This document shows positions 6,645 through 15,243 of a DNA stretch of 36,718 bases, one piece after another. The first letter of the stretch is position 1, and each line of letters opens with the position of its first letter. Source of the DNA: Candidatus Binatia bacterium (GTDB lineage Bacteria; Desulfobacterota; Binatia; Bin18); assembly GCA_022824615.1 (NCBI GenBank), contig JAJDZM010000153.1, positions 1-36,718 of the forward strand, written 5' to 3'. The notes below the pieces were generated by a model that saw nothing but the letters and a program-made list of their open reading frames with translations, did not search any database and was not told the origin of the DNA. The translations under genes were made by a program, and so were the position numbers.

Positions 6645-9600
6645 AGCTCGATTCCTCCCGAGATGAGTTTGCTAGTAAATGACTGCTTCTTCCTATCTTA
6701 TTTTTTAACAGGCGGTGCAACAGATTAACCGGAGTCCCGTGATATGCTTCCATATCCCGTTCTCTCAGAGTCCCACTGGTTGCTATTCCAATGACCTCGC
6801 CTGCTCTATTGAGAACAGGAGAACCGCTCATCCCCTCTTGTATAAAAGCAGTCATATCAAAGAGAGGAGACGCAAGTTTCTTGATATTGCCAATACCCAC
6901 CTCGATCTCTCGACTCCCTGGAAAGCCAATGACGACACAAAAATCATTGAGTTCAACTATTTCGGAAAAGCCTAACCGTAAGGGTGTCATGCCTTCTGAC
7001 GCCCCCGGTTTCATCTCCCGCACTTGCAAAATCGCCACATCGTGGTCTTCTTGGATAGGAATATGAACCTCTATGACTTCTAAGACCTGTTCGCCCTTTT
7101 GAGTGATTATGGATATATTTCTGGGCTCAACGTGATCGTTCTGGCCTTCGGGGACTACTACATGGCGATTGGTAGCAAGGAGATCAGAATCAATCAAAAA
7201 GCCACTGCCACTGCCAATTTCAGCTCCGCGCTTAATCTTCAGCTGAACAATTGAGGACGCGTGAGCCTGTCGGACCTTGCTCGATCCGTCAAGGTCCTCC
7301 ATTTTCAGTTTGCGAAGTCCAAGCTTTTGAGCATACTCGTCCCTCAGGTTCTTATATTTATCGCGTTGATAGTTACGCGCAAGAATTTCCAGGCCGAGTC
7401 TTAGCTGTCCCGAATCCAGAGGACTCTCTAGTTTCCTAAACTGAGTCAACGCTTCTGGGTAGCGTTCCTGACGCAAAAAATATTGGGCTTGCTCTTCAGG
7501 AGTCCCTTTAGAGGCGAGGGGCAGGTGTTCAAGCGTACTCAACCATTTTTCATACTTTATCGTGATGGCGGTGCCCTTCGATCTTATATCAAGGGCACAT
7601 TCCAGCAGAGGAGCGGATTTGTCAAACAAGTCCTGCCATTCTTCTTCCCGAGGCTTCTCAGGAAAACCCTGTAACCAGTTGTTAGTGTCCTTAAATAATG
7701 CGTCTCTCTTAAGACGAAGTGTTTCCTTTTCGGCGTCTACATTTGCGGCCTCTCGAAACATCTCCATCAGAATATCCGCGTCCGCTTTCGTGGGCTCATA
7801 GTTTGCTTGGTTTTTTTCATAAGTATCGCATTGATGCTGAAAGCGTATTGAGAGGTCATCGATGCCAGCCCTCTGTATATCGCCCAGAATTTTTTCGATG
7901 TACTCGCGCCTATTTTCTAGTTCTTTGCGGCCTTGTAATCTTTTAAAATCTTCCTTCGCAGTACCTATTCCAGAGCGGGAGAGTGTTCCATCCAAGTGGA
8001 TGTCTTCAATCTTCAACTCTACCTTATTTCCCTTAGACCGCTCATCGGTAGCCGTCACAGTTAGCAGGCAGTCTTTGTCAACTTTAAGTCGAACCTTGAT
8101 TCTAGGGATGCCCTTTGATGCACGAGGAATATCCGATAGCGTGCTTGTAGCAATCCTGGGATTCTTGTTTATGTTCGGACTTTCTCCTTGAGTGACCACG
8201 ATTGAGCATTCGGTTTCGTCGTCTTTTGAAGTAGTGACGTATCCCTCCTTGACGCATCCCTCCTCGTCATCAATAGGAGAAAACCGACGAAGGGTAAAAG
8301 GATATTCGCAATGTTCGAAAATAACTTTGACCCCTAAGCAGAATGGTGTAACATCCTTGAGAGAACTCTCTGCGATATCCCCTTCGAGAATTGCAGCGTG
8401 TAAGGCTGCACCGCAGGCGACAGATGTTAGGAGGAGAGCATCATCCTTTCTGACCTCTCTCCCAAGTACCTGCCGAATACATTCTCTGACAGCGGGCATA
8501 CGCATCCCACCTCCCACTAGCCATACGCTATTGGGTTGTGGAGCTTTGCTTTTTGTTTTTTGACAGGCATTATGAATCCGTCCAAGCCATCCTTCCACCA
8601 AACACTGGAGTTTTTCTTGCGTTAGGGACAGCTTCTCTTCTGCTCCTGCCAGACTGATTTTAATGGTAGCTTCTTCTCTCCCGTCAGAAAGGTCCTTCTT
8701 TAACCGCTCACAAGCTTGGCGAAGTTGGATTTCCTCCGAGCGTCCAAGTTTGCTCTTAATAACGGTAGTAAAATACTTATATATAAGGTCATCCACATCG
8801 GAGCTCCCCAGTGTACCATCGCCCTCAATCCATTTTACCGTAAAGGCTCTTTTCCTATTCCCTCCTTGAATTTCTATGAGAGAAAGATCAAAGGTCCCCG
8901 CTCCCAGGTCAGCGACCAAGATTCTCTGCGACAAGAGAGCATTTGTCGATGCAAGTGCAAGGCAGGCCGCCGTTGGCTCGTGAATTAAGCGCCTGAGAGA
9001 GATGCCTGCTATTTCCGTGATGTTCTTCGTTGCTTTCTTCTGACTCTCCTGAAAATAGGCTGGTACGGTCATGACAATGCCGTTCAACTCGTAGTTAGAT
9101 GGATTTTTCTCTAACCATTCGTCAACCCAGTGGCGAGAGGCGAGCGGGCCCATGTCCAAAGCCGCCACTCGGGAGACCTCTTCAGCTACCTTTTCCTGAA
9201 GATAGTCTTTGGCAACTTGATAGGCAAACCCAACGATATGAGCCAAAACTTCTTCGGCTCGATATTCCTTCCCTGCCAACCGAAATTTTCTATCGGTTCC
9301 TATATATCGCTTGGCTCGCTGGATAATGCCCAGGATGTCTTCATCAGTATCAGTAATAGAGACACCAACCCGTCCTGTCCCCGACTTATCAATTGCGAAT
9401 ACCGAAGGAATAAGCTCTTTTCCTTTCCACGTAGCGACCTCTGCCTTCTGATCTTTCTTGTTATAGAGACACACAACGCTGTGAGAGGTACCCATATCCA
9501 ACCCGATAGCCTTGCTATACCTTTCAAAGACTTGCTTCCTAGCCTTTTCGACCCATCCGGGCATGTTCTTAGTGAATTGTCCATGAAGTTCATCTTCAAC

Positions 9601-10830
9601 CCGTTCTAGCCATTGTTCTCCGACTAGACCTTGTTTCTGGCATCTCTTGATCCTCAGCAATAATCGTACTTTTTTGTCCGACTGTTCAGCGCTTTTGACC
9701 TGATCCCACACAAATTCAGCTAACCACTCAACCTCCTTCGCCTTTTCCAACAAATCGAGGAGAGTGTCATCGAATGCTTTTTGATCGTCAGGAATTTGGG
9801 CTTTACGTAACTTCGCTGCCCGTGAAAAATTCTCTGCCTGTTTGTAGCAATCAATCGCCTCATCTATTTGATTCAGGCCCTCGTATATATGGGCGGCCCC
9901 CAAAAAATCCCCTGCTGATTTCAGTAAGCGCGCTTTTCTTGTATTCTTATCCTTGGGAGAAGCGGCCTCCAAAGCGAGCAAGGCTTTTCTAAATTCGCCT
10001 GCTTTTTCAAAGTGTTTTAAAGCGTCCTGATACTTCTCTGCTTTCTGAAAACTCTCGGCCAGCTTCTTATGAGCCTGGCCGATCAGTTCCTTCTCATCCA
10101 ACTGCTCCACCAACCGCTCAACCAAGGTAAGCACAGGAGGAGAAATCATCTCGTCCGAAGGAGGGATCTGGTTAAAGTAAATAAGCGCGGCTCGATATTC
10201 TCCGTCCCTTTCCGCCAGTTTTATAGCTTCAATATGTTTATTAAGAACAGCGTAAACCTGATGGATTTGAGGGAACTCCTCTGGAGAAAGTTTTTCAAAG
10301 AAGGCTCTCCAGGAAGGCGCAAGTGGAGAATCAGAATTCTGTAAAAATGTCTTGACAATCTCCGAGATATACTCCCTTGTGAGAGAGCCATCGGTGTATC
10401 GTTGTTCTAATCTCTCCAATAGCTGAAGCAAGCCGCCTTCCTGCTTTTGAGCTACTTGCAGACAGATTTTTTGCTGGATTTCCTGCTTCGCTGAGGAGTT
10501 GCTTAAGTGTTGCGAGATCTGCCACGCAGCGTCTAGGTTTTGAAGGGTCTGAGGTTCTCTGTCTAACAGGAATGCTAGTGCTTGAGCGATAGCCGAACGA
10601 CCGTTGCCGATGTCACTTTGCTCCTCGAAGTCGCGATCAAATTGACTTATTACTTCGAGGAGTTTATCGATATCTACCTTCATGGCAAGCTCTAAAACCC
10701 TGATATAGGTCACCCAAGCTTTTCCATTTTTCCGATCAAGTTGCCACGATAGCTTTTTGCAAGCTCTTAGCAGTAACCATTCAGCAAGCCACCGTTTAAC
10801 TCGATTGAAACCTTGTCCGTCTCTTTTCAT
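6574..10830 (-). CDS. TPR/helical-repeat - Hsp70 - trypsin-like protease fusion protein
   Basis: A protein of about 1418 residues with at least four parts. Residues ~1-435 are helical repeats; TPR-like units (QKAEKYQDALKHFEKAGEF and neighbours) are clear from ~220. Residues ~437-815 form an Hsp70 actin-like ATPase: phosphate-1 loop GLDMGTS near M446, KRYIGTD-type segment, HEPTAA, phosphate-2 DLGAGTFD from D641, and adenosine motif VGGGMRMP near 773. The Hsp70 substrate-binding beta domain follows (DVTPFCLGV near 825, IPRASKGIPRI near 907), then helices and another TPR-like unit. The C-terminal domain is trypsin-like with triad H1223 (TNRHVV), D1264 (DHDVAIL) and S1335 (GMSGSP). No signal peptide, so probably cytoplasmic. 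ATG 10830 has GAGG six bases upstream; TTG 10842 and ATG 10836 are alternatives. The gene is visibly A/T-richer than its neighbours, suggesting transfer. The last ~23 codons run into the NicX-like A gene. A chaperone-controlled protease in stress or phage conflict is my inference. Confidence 0.92.
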   Translation of the reverse strand: MKRDGQGFNRVKRWLAEWLLLRACKKLSWQLDRKNGKAWVTYIRVLELAMKVDIDKLLEVISQFDRDFEEQSDIGNGRSAIAQALAFLLDREPQTLQNLDAAWQISQHLSNSSAKQEIQQKICLQVAQKQEGGLLQLLERLEQRYTDGSLTREYISEIVKTFLQNSDSPLAPSWRAFFEKLSPEEFPQIHQVYAVLNKHIEAIKLAERDGEYRAALIYFNQIPPSDEMISPPVLTLVERLVEQLDEKELIGQAHKKLAESFQKAEKYQDALKHFEKAGEFRKALLALEAASPKDKNTRKARLLKSAGDFLGAAHIYEGLNQIDEAIDCYKQAENFSRAAKLRKAQIPDDQKAFDDTLLDLLEKAKEVEWLAEFVWDQVKSAEQSDKKVRLLLRIKRCQKQGLVGEQWLERVEDELHGQFTKNMPGWVEKARKQVFERYSKAIGLDMGTSHSVVCLYNKKDQKAEVATWKGKELIPSVFAIDKSGTGRVGVSITDTDEDILGIIQRAKRYIGTDRKFRLAGKEYRAEEVLAHIVGFAYQVAKDYLQEKVAEEVSRVAALDMGPLASRHWVDEWLEKNPSNYELNGIVMTVPAYFQESQKKATKNITEIAGISLRRLIHEPTAACLALASTNALLSQRILVADLGAGTFDLSLIEIQGGNRKRAFTVKWIEGDGTLGSSDVDDLIYKYFTTVIKSKLGRSEEIQLRQACERLKKDLSDGREEATIKISLAGAEEKLSLTQEKLQCLVEGWLGRIHNACQKTKSKAPQPNSVWLVGGGMRMPAVRECIRQVLGREVRKDDALLLTSVACGAALHAAILEGDIAESSLKDVTPFCLGVKVIFEHCEYPFTLRRFSPIDDEEGCVKEGYVTTSKDDETECSIVVTQGESPNINKNPRIATSTLSDIPRASKGIPRIKVRLKVDKDCLLTVTATDERSKGNKVELKIEDIHLDGTLSRSGIGTAKEDFKRLQGRKELENRREYIEKILGDIQRAGIDDLSIRFQHQCDTYEKNQANYEPTKADADILMEMFREAANVDAEKETLRLKRDALFKDTNNWLQGFPEKPREEEWQDLFDKSAPLLECALDIRSKGTAITIKYEKWLSTLEHLPLASKGTPEEQAQYFLRQERYPEALTQFRKLESPLDSGQLRLGLEILARNYQRDKYKNLRDEYAQKLGLRKLKMEDLDGSSKVRQAHASSIVQLKIKRGAEIGSGSGFLIDSDLLATNRHVVVPEGQNDHVEPRNISIITQKGEQVLEVIEVHIPIQEDHDVAILQVREMKPGASEGMTPLRLGFSEIVELNDFCVVIGFPGSREIEVGIGNIKKLASPLFDMTAFIQEGMSGSPVLNRAGEVIGIATSGTLRERDMEAYHGTPVNLLHRLLKNKIGRSSHLLANSSREESSYAKYHVTLNQPDQYDGESVSAGA

Positions 10831-10870
10831 TTTCATCCTCAAGTTGATAAGTCGTTCGCTATCGCTGTGG

Positions 10871-10914
10871 CGTATACCGTTCGCTTATGCTCTGTCAAGC
10901 AAAAGTCTTGACAG
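10871..10914 (-). promoter_or_regulatory. Promoter of the Hsp70-protease gene inside a perfect palindrome
   Basis: On the minus strand TTGACA (10893-10898) is followed after 16 bases by TATACG (10871-10876), a good sigma70-type promoter that would start transcription about 30 bases before the ATG. The -35 lies in a perfect inverted repeat, CTGTCAAG (10892-10899), 7-base spacer, CTTGACAG (10907-10914). The right arm carries TTGACA on the plus strand too (10908-10913), pointing at the CoxL-like gene, although no good plus-strand -10 follows. The palindrome is a plausible operator for a shared repressor or activator. Confidence 0.6.
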
Positions 10915-10954
10915 CTTTTTCCCACACTGCCAGACTCACGCCGTAACGATTTCT

Positions 10955-10992
10955 CCCCCCTACCCTGACCCTCTCTCCAACGGAGAAAGGGG
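10955..10992. repeat. CCCTCTCC-type palindromic repeat (copy C)
   Basis: A 38-base element beginning CCCCCCTACCCTGACCC and ending GGAGAAAGGGG. It aligns end to end with the reverse complement of the 38-base copy at 28048-28085. The 3' half folds as a CCCTCTCTCC/GGAGAAAGGGG hairpin. It lies just upstream of the CoxL-like gene start and so within its 5' leader or promoter region, 20 bases before the ATG. Confidence 0.7.
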
Positions 10993-11012
10993 AATGATGT
11001 AAGGAACACACT

Positions 11013-13403
11013 ATGGCAACCAGTCTTGCTGGCACGGGAAAGATGGTCGGCGCTGAGGTCAAGCGGGTTGAAGACCCACGTATGCTCCTGGGCAAAAGTC
11101 AGTACGTGGACGATATCCATCTGCCCGATACCCTGGCGGTCGCCTTTGTCCGCAGTCCGTATGCCCACGCGCGTCTCCTTAACATTGATACCAGCGCAGC
11201 CACGGCCCACCCTGGCGTCCAGGCGGTGATCACAGGCGAGGATGTCACAGAGGCCATACAGCCGCTCCGGGTCGAGTTTGACCCAACGAATGCGCCCACT
11301 CACAAGTCCTGCGACTGGCCGGTCCTGGCTCGGGGAAAAGTCCGGTTTGTGGGTGAGATGATGGTAGCCGTTATTGCCACCGATCGCTATGTCGCCGAGG
11401 ATGCAGCCGCTCTGGTCGAGGTCGAGTACGACCCGCTCGACACTCTCTGGGATATGGAACAGGCGCTGGAGCCGGACGCCCCCCTGGCACATGAAGACTG
11501 GGGCGACAACGTCATGCAGACTCTGGAAGCAAGCATGGGCGAGGTCGATACCGCGTTTCAGGCGGCTGACTGTGTGGTGGCTGAACGTTTTACAACCGGT
11601 CGTCATATGTCCCTGCCCATGGAGACGCGTGGCTGTCTGGCTACGTTTGATCCAGTGACGGACTCGCTGACGATCTGGTCCTCGACCCAAGTGCCGCATG
11701 TCCTGCGTTCAAACTTGGCACTCTTATTAGACTTTCCCGAACACCATATCCGGGCCATCGCCCCGGACGTCGGCGGCGGTTTTGGACCCAAGGCGCATGT
11801 GTTTCCCGAGGAAATCCTGACTGCCTTCCTTGCCCGTCGTTTTGGCTGCCCGATCAAGTGGATTGAAGATCGGCGGGAAAATCTGGCAGCCGCCATGCAC
11901 GCCAAGCACCAGATTGTCGATGCCGAGATCGCCCTGAAAAACGATGGTACCATTCTCGGTGTGAAAGCGCGCTTTCTGAACGACGTGGGTGCGTATTCCT
12001 GCTTTCCGTTTAGTTCTGCCCTGGAAGCCGGGCACGCCGCATCAGGGCTGCCCGGTCCGTATAAACTCCCGGCCTATCGCTACGAGGCCGTCTCCATTGT
12101 CACCAATAAGGTCACCTTGGGTGCCTACCGCGGCGTGGGTCTGCCGATTGCCATCCTGGTCATGGAACGCTTGCTGAATCTTGGCGCGCAGCGGCTGGGG
12201 CTTGATCCGGCAGAGATCCGCCTGCGGAATATGATCCGCCAGGAAGATCATCCCTACACCACGATTGCCGGAGCAAAGATCGAAAGCGGGAGCCATCAGG
12301 AGTCCCTCCAAAAGGCGCTCGACATGTTGGGGTATGACAACTTCCGGGCGGAGCAGGAACACGGTCGGAAAGCCGGCCGCTATCTTGGCGTGGGCCTGGG
12401 CTGTTACATCGAAGGCACGGCCCCCGGCTCTTCGTTTTTTAACCTCATGGGCATCCAGGTAGGCGGCTATGAGTCGGCCACCGTCCGTATGGATGTCAAT
12501 GGGAAAGTCACCGTTTTGACCGGCTCTTCTTCTCACGGTCAGGGTCATCGCACGACCCTCGCCCAAGTGGCGGCCGACGAATTGGGCGTTGCCCTGGCCG
12601 ATGTGAAAGTCGTTCAGAGCGACACCGCCCTGGTTCCCTATGGCTGGGGAACCTGGGGCAGCCGAACGGCGGTAACCAGTGGCGGAGCGATTATCAGCGC
12701 GGCGACGAAAATCCGGGAGAAGATTCTGCGGACGGCCTCACGGCTCAGCGAGATTCCTCCGGACGACCTCGAATTGGCGGACGGCATGATCCGCCGTACG
12801 CAAGACGGAACGCCCTTAATGCCGATCAAGGCGATTGCCTATCAGGCGCTTGTCGCCCCGAGCAAGCTGCCGACAGACGAAGAGCCCGGTCTCGAAGCGA
12901 CCTCGCATTATGAGCCCCCGCCGGCAACGCATTCCAATGCGACGCACCTGGCAACGGTCGAGGTAGATGTTGAAACCGGCCAGGTCCACCTGCTGCGCTA
13001 TATCGTTGTCGAGGACTGCGGCCGGATCATTAACCCCATCATTGTCGATGGGCAAATTCAGGGCGGGGTCGCCCAAGGGATCGGCACCGCCATGTATGAA
13101 CATGCCATCTACGACGAGAATGGACAGTTCTTGACCGGCACGCTCATGGATTATCTCGTCCCCACGGCGGTAGACGTTCCTCCTGTTGAGATCGGCCATA
13201 TTGAATCGCCCTCACCTTTCAGCCAGGGAGGCATCAAAGGCATAGGCGAAGGGGGGGCCATTGCGCCGCCGGCCGCGATTGCGAACGCAGTTGCCGATGC
13301 GCTCTCCCCGTTCGGAGTCCAGGTCAGCGAAATCCCGCTCACGCCGGAGCGGGTGTTGGCGTGTCTTGAGCAGGCCAGAAGCGAGGCAGGGACACCTGCC
13401 TAG
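11013..13403 (+). CDS. Molybdopterin-binding subunit, xanthine/CO dehydrogenase family (CoxL-like)
   Basis: A 796-aa large subunit of the xanthine dehydrogenase/aldehyde oxidase/CO dehydrogenase family, the part that holds molybdopterin cytosine dinucleotide and the substrate site. The active-site loop reads A371-Y-R-G-V-G376, near the form II AYRGAGR motif and unlike the form I AYxCSFR loop of true aerobic CO dehydrogenase. The catalytic base is E746 in GIGEGG. FGPKAHVFPEE and GQGHRTTLAQVAADELG are further family blocks. It likely hydroxylates an aldehyde or heterocycle. The usual FAD and [2Fe-2S] subunit genes are not adjacent, so partners must be encoded elsewhere. The ATG at 11013 has TAAGGA nearby upstream. 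An LLM gene follows after 15 bases in the same operon. Confidence 0.9.
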   Translation: MATSLAGTGKMVGAEVKRVEDPRMLLGKSQYVDDIHLPDTLAVAFVRSPYAHARLLNIDTSAATAHPGVQAVITGEDVTEAIQPLRVEFDPTNAPTHKSCDWPVLARGKVRFVGEMMVAVIATDRYVAEDAAALVEVEYDPLDTLWDMEQALEPDAPLAHEDWGDNVMQTLEASMGEVDTAFQAADCVVAERFTTGRHMSLPMETRGCLATFDPVTDSLTIWSSTQVPHVLRSNLALLLDFPEHHIRAIAPDVGGGFGPKAHVFPEEILTAFLARRFGCPIKWIEDRRENLAAAMHAKHQIVDAEIALKNDGTILGVKARFLNDVGAYSCFPFSSALEAGHAASGLPGPYKLPAYRYEAVSIVTNKVTLGAYRGVGLPIAILVMERLLNLGAQRLGLDPAEIRLRNMIRQEDHPYTTIAGAKIESGSHQESLQKALDMLGYDNFRAEQEHGRKAGRYLGVGLGCYIEGTAPGSSFFNLMGIQVGGYESATVRMDVNGKVTVLTGSSSHGQGHRTTLAQVAADELGVALADVKVVQSDTALVPYGWGTWGSRTAVTSGGAIISAATKIREKILRTASRLSEIPPDDLELADGMIRRTQDGTPLMPIKAIAYQALVAPSKLPTDEEPGLEATSHYEPPPATHSNATHLATVEVDVETGQVHLLRYIVVEDCGRIINPIIVDGQIQGGVAQGIGTAMYEHAIYDENGQFLTGTLMDYLVPTAVDVPPVEIGHIESPSPFSQGGIKGIGEGGAIAPPAAIANAVADALSPFGVQVSEIPLTPERVLACLEQARSEAGTPA

Positions 13404-13418
13404 AAAGGAGGGGAGACC

Positions 13419-14498
13419 GTGCAGTTCGGGGTTTGTGTGGCCACGAAGATCGACGACTGGCAGTTGATAAAGTACGCGGAAGAGTTGGGCTATGACCGGG
13501 CCTGGATCCCCGACTCGCAGATGATCTGGTCGGACTGTTACGCCACCTTGGCCCTGGCCGCCCAGCACACGTCGCGTATCCAGATTGGAACGGGAGTTGC
13601 CATCCCCGGGACGAGAATCGCCCCGGTCACCGCCCACTCCATCGCTTCCATTAATCGCCTCGCGCCGGGTCGGGTCTTTTTGGGTATCGGTACCGGACAT
13701 ACGGCCATGCGGGTCATGGGTATGCAGCCGATGCGTATTCGAGACTTCCGAGAGTATCTCCGGGTGGTCAAAACGCTCCTGCGGGGGGAAGAAGTTGCAT
13801 ACACCTATAACGGCCCCACGCGGACTATCCGTTTTCTGCATCAGGATTTACACTTCCTGAACCTGGACGACCCGATTCCGATGATTGTCGCCGCCAACGG
13901 TCCCCGAGCGCTCAAAACTGCGGGCGAGTTCGGGGATGGCTGGGTCGCCGGGGTGAAACCCGGGCCGGACGCCTTTCTCAACGACTGGCACCAAGTCCAG
14001 GCCGGGGCGGAACAGGCGGGCCGCACCTTGCCCGACCGCTTTCATACCGCGGCTTTCACCACGGCCGTCGTGCTGCAACCCGGCGAGTCGCCGGTCTCGG
14101 ATCGGGTCATTGAGATGTGCGGTTCTCAGGTTGCCGCCATCATCCACTTTGTCTACGAAATCTATCAACAAACCGGCCAGGAGGAAGTCATCCCCACCGG
14201 CTATCGAGGTATCTGGGATGAATACTGCGCCCACGTCGAGCGGATGGAGACGCCGGCGGACAAGCGCTACCTTCAGCTTCACAACGGCCACTGCACCTTT
14301 CTCGTGCCCGAAGAGCGCCGCTTTGTCACCCCTGAAGCCATTCAGGCGACGTGTCTGATCGGTGAACCGGCAGAAATTATCGAGCAGCTCCGGGCGGTCG
14401 AAAAGGTCGGGCTGAAAGAAGTCACGCTCCTGCCCCCCATGGCCGTCGCGCGCACGGTATTCAAGGATTTCGCCGAGCAGGTCATGGCGCGCTACTAG
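13419..14498 (+). CDS. LLM class F420/flavin-dependent oxidoreductase
   Basis: A 359-aa luciferase-like TIM-barrel enzyme resembling F420-dependent methylene-H4MPT reductase-type (MER-like) members. Key segments are IQIGTGVAIPGTRIAPVTA, GRVFLGIGTGHTAMR and PIPMIVAANGPRALKTAGEFGDGW, the cofactor-binding blocks. The start is GTG at 13419, supported by an excellent AAAGGAGGGGAG Shine-Dalgarno at 13404-13415. It begins 15 bases after the CoxL-like gene and is surely co-transcribed with it, so the two may act on the same substrate. Whether F420 or FMN is used cannot be decided from sequence alone. Confidence 0.88.
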   Translation: MQFGVCVATKIDDWQLIKYAEELGYDRAWIPDSQMIWSDCYATLALAAQHTSRIQIGTGVAIPGTRIAPVTAHSIASINRLAPGRVFLGIGTGHTAMRVMGMQPMRIRDFREYLRVVKTLLRGEEVAYTYNGPTRTIRFLHQDLHFLNLDDPIPMIVAANGPRALKTAGEFGDGWVAGVKPGPDAFLNDWHQVQAGAEQAGRTLPDRFHTAAFTTAVVLQPGESPVSDRVIEMCGSQVAAIIHFVYEIYQQTGQEEVIPTGYRGIWDEYCAHVERMETPADKRYLQLHNGHCTFLVPEERRFVTPEAIQATCLIGEPAEIIEQLRAVEKVGLKEVTLLPPMAVARTVFKDFAEQVMARY

Positions 14499-14636
14499 CG
14501 CCCGCATCCGAACCGCCGCGCTTCTCGGCTGAGACCATAGAAACGTGCTATGAACTCAGTCATGAGGCGCTAGGGGGTGGTCCCCACCTGACACGATCTC
14601 CCCTCCGACTGGAGCGGAACGCATGCGGAGTCTCGT

Positions 14637-15215
14637 ATGAGCCATTTGTTTGCCTATCTTTCCCGGATGAAATTTATTCGGCGCTGGAGTTTGATGCACA
14701 GCACCTATCCGGAAAACGTCCAGGAACACAGCCTGCAAGTCGCGCTGGTGGCCCATATGCTGGCCGTTATTCGGAATCGTCTTTTCTCCGGCGAGGTGAA
14801 CCCGGAGCGGGCCGCGACCCTGGCCCTCTACCACGATGTTGGTGAGGTCTTGATTGGCGACCTGCCGACACCCGTCAAGTATTTTAATCCCGAGATCAAG
14901 ACCGCCTACCAGACCATTGAGCAGACCGCGGTGAACAAGCTGTTCAGCATGCTGCCCGAAGAACTCAAAGACGACTATCATCCGTTTTTTAAGCCGGATG
15001 AAGCCGACCGTGACCACCACGAACTCGTCAAAGCCGCGGACAAGCTGTGCGCCTATCTCAAATGCCTGGAAGAGGTCAGCGCGGGCAATCAGGAGTTTTC
15101 CCAGGCCGAACAGACGCTCAAGGAGACGGCTGAGCGGATTGACCTGCCGGAGGTGCGCTATTTTCTGGAGACCTTTGTCCCGAGTTTCCGTCTCACCCTC
15201 GACGAATTGGGTTAA
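14637..15215 (+). CDS. yfbR: HD-domain 5'-deoxynucleotidase, YfbR-like
   Basis: A 192-aa HD-superfamily phosphohydrolase close in length to E. coli YfbR (about 199 aa), which dephosphorylates deoxynucleoside 5'-monophosphates. The metal-binding residues are all present: H31 (QEHSLQV), H66-D67 (YHDVGE) and D135 (KAADKLCAYLKC). The LPTPVKYFNPEIK segment after the HD motif is also typical. It would act in the cytoplasm in nucleotide salvage or dNTP balance. A GGAG lies about eight bases before the ATG. It follows the LLM gene after 138 bases that contain a GGTGG/CCACC hairpin, so it may have its own promoter. It is convergent with the secreted-protein gene. Confidence 0.9.
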   Translation: MSHLFAYLSRMKFIRRWSLMHSTYPENVQEHSLQVALVAHMLAVIRNRLFSGEVNPERAATLALYHDVGEVLIGDLPTPVKYFNPEIKTAYQTIEQTAVNKLFSMLPEELKDDYHPFFKPDEADRDHHELVKAADKLCAYLKCLEEVSAGNQEFSQAEQTLKETAERIDLPEVRYFLETFVPSFRLTLDELG

Positions 15216-15243
15216 AAACCTGCAATAACAAAGTTCTGTTCGG

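Noticed and set aside
10892-10920. Rho-independent terminator (stem followed by CTTTTT)
   Set aside because: No + strand gene ends upstream, and the arms coincide with -35 hexamers, so an operator/promoter reading is better.
10839-11699. A 286-codon minus-strand frame upstream of the Hsp70-protease gene
   Set aside because: It mirrors the conserved N-terminus of the CoxL-like gene and spans the palindrome and repeat, so it is not a real gene.
11013-13403. True aerobic CO dehydrogenase
   Set aside because: The active-site loop is AYRGVG, not AYxCSFR, and the partner subunits are missing.
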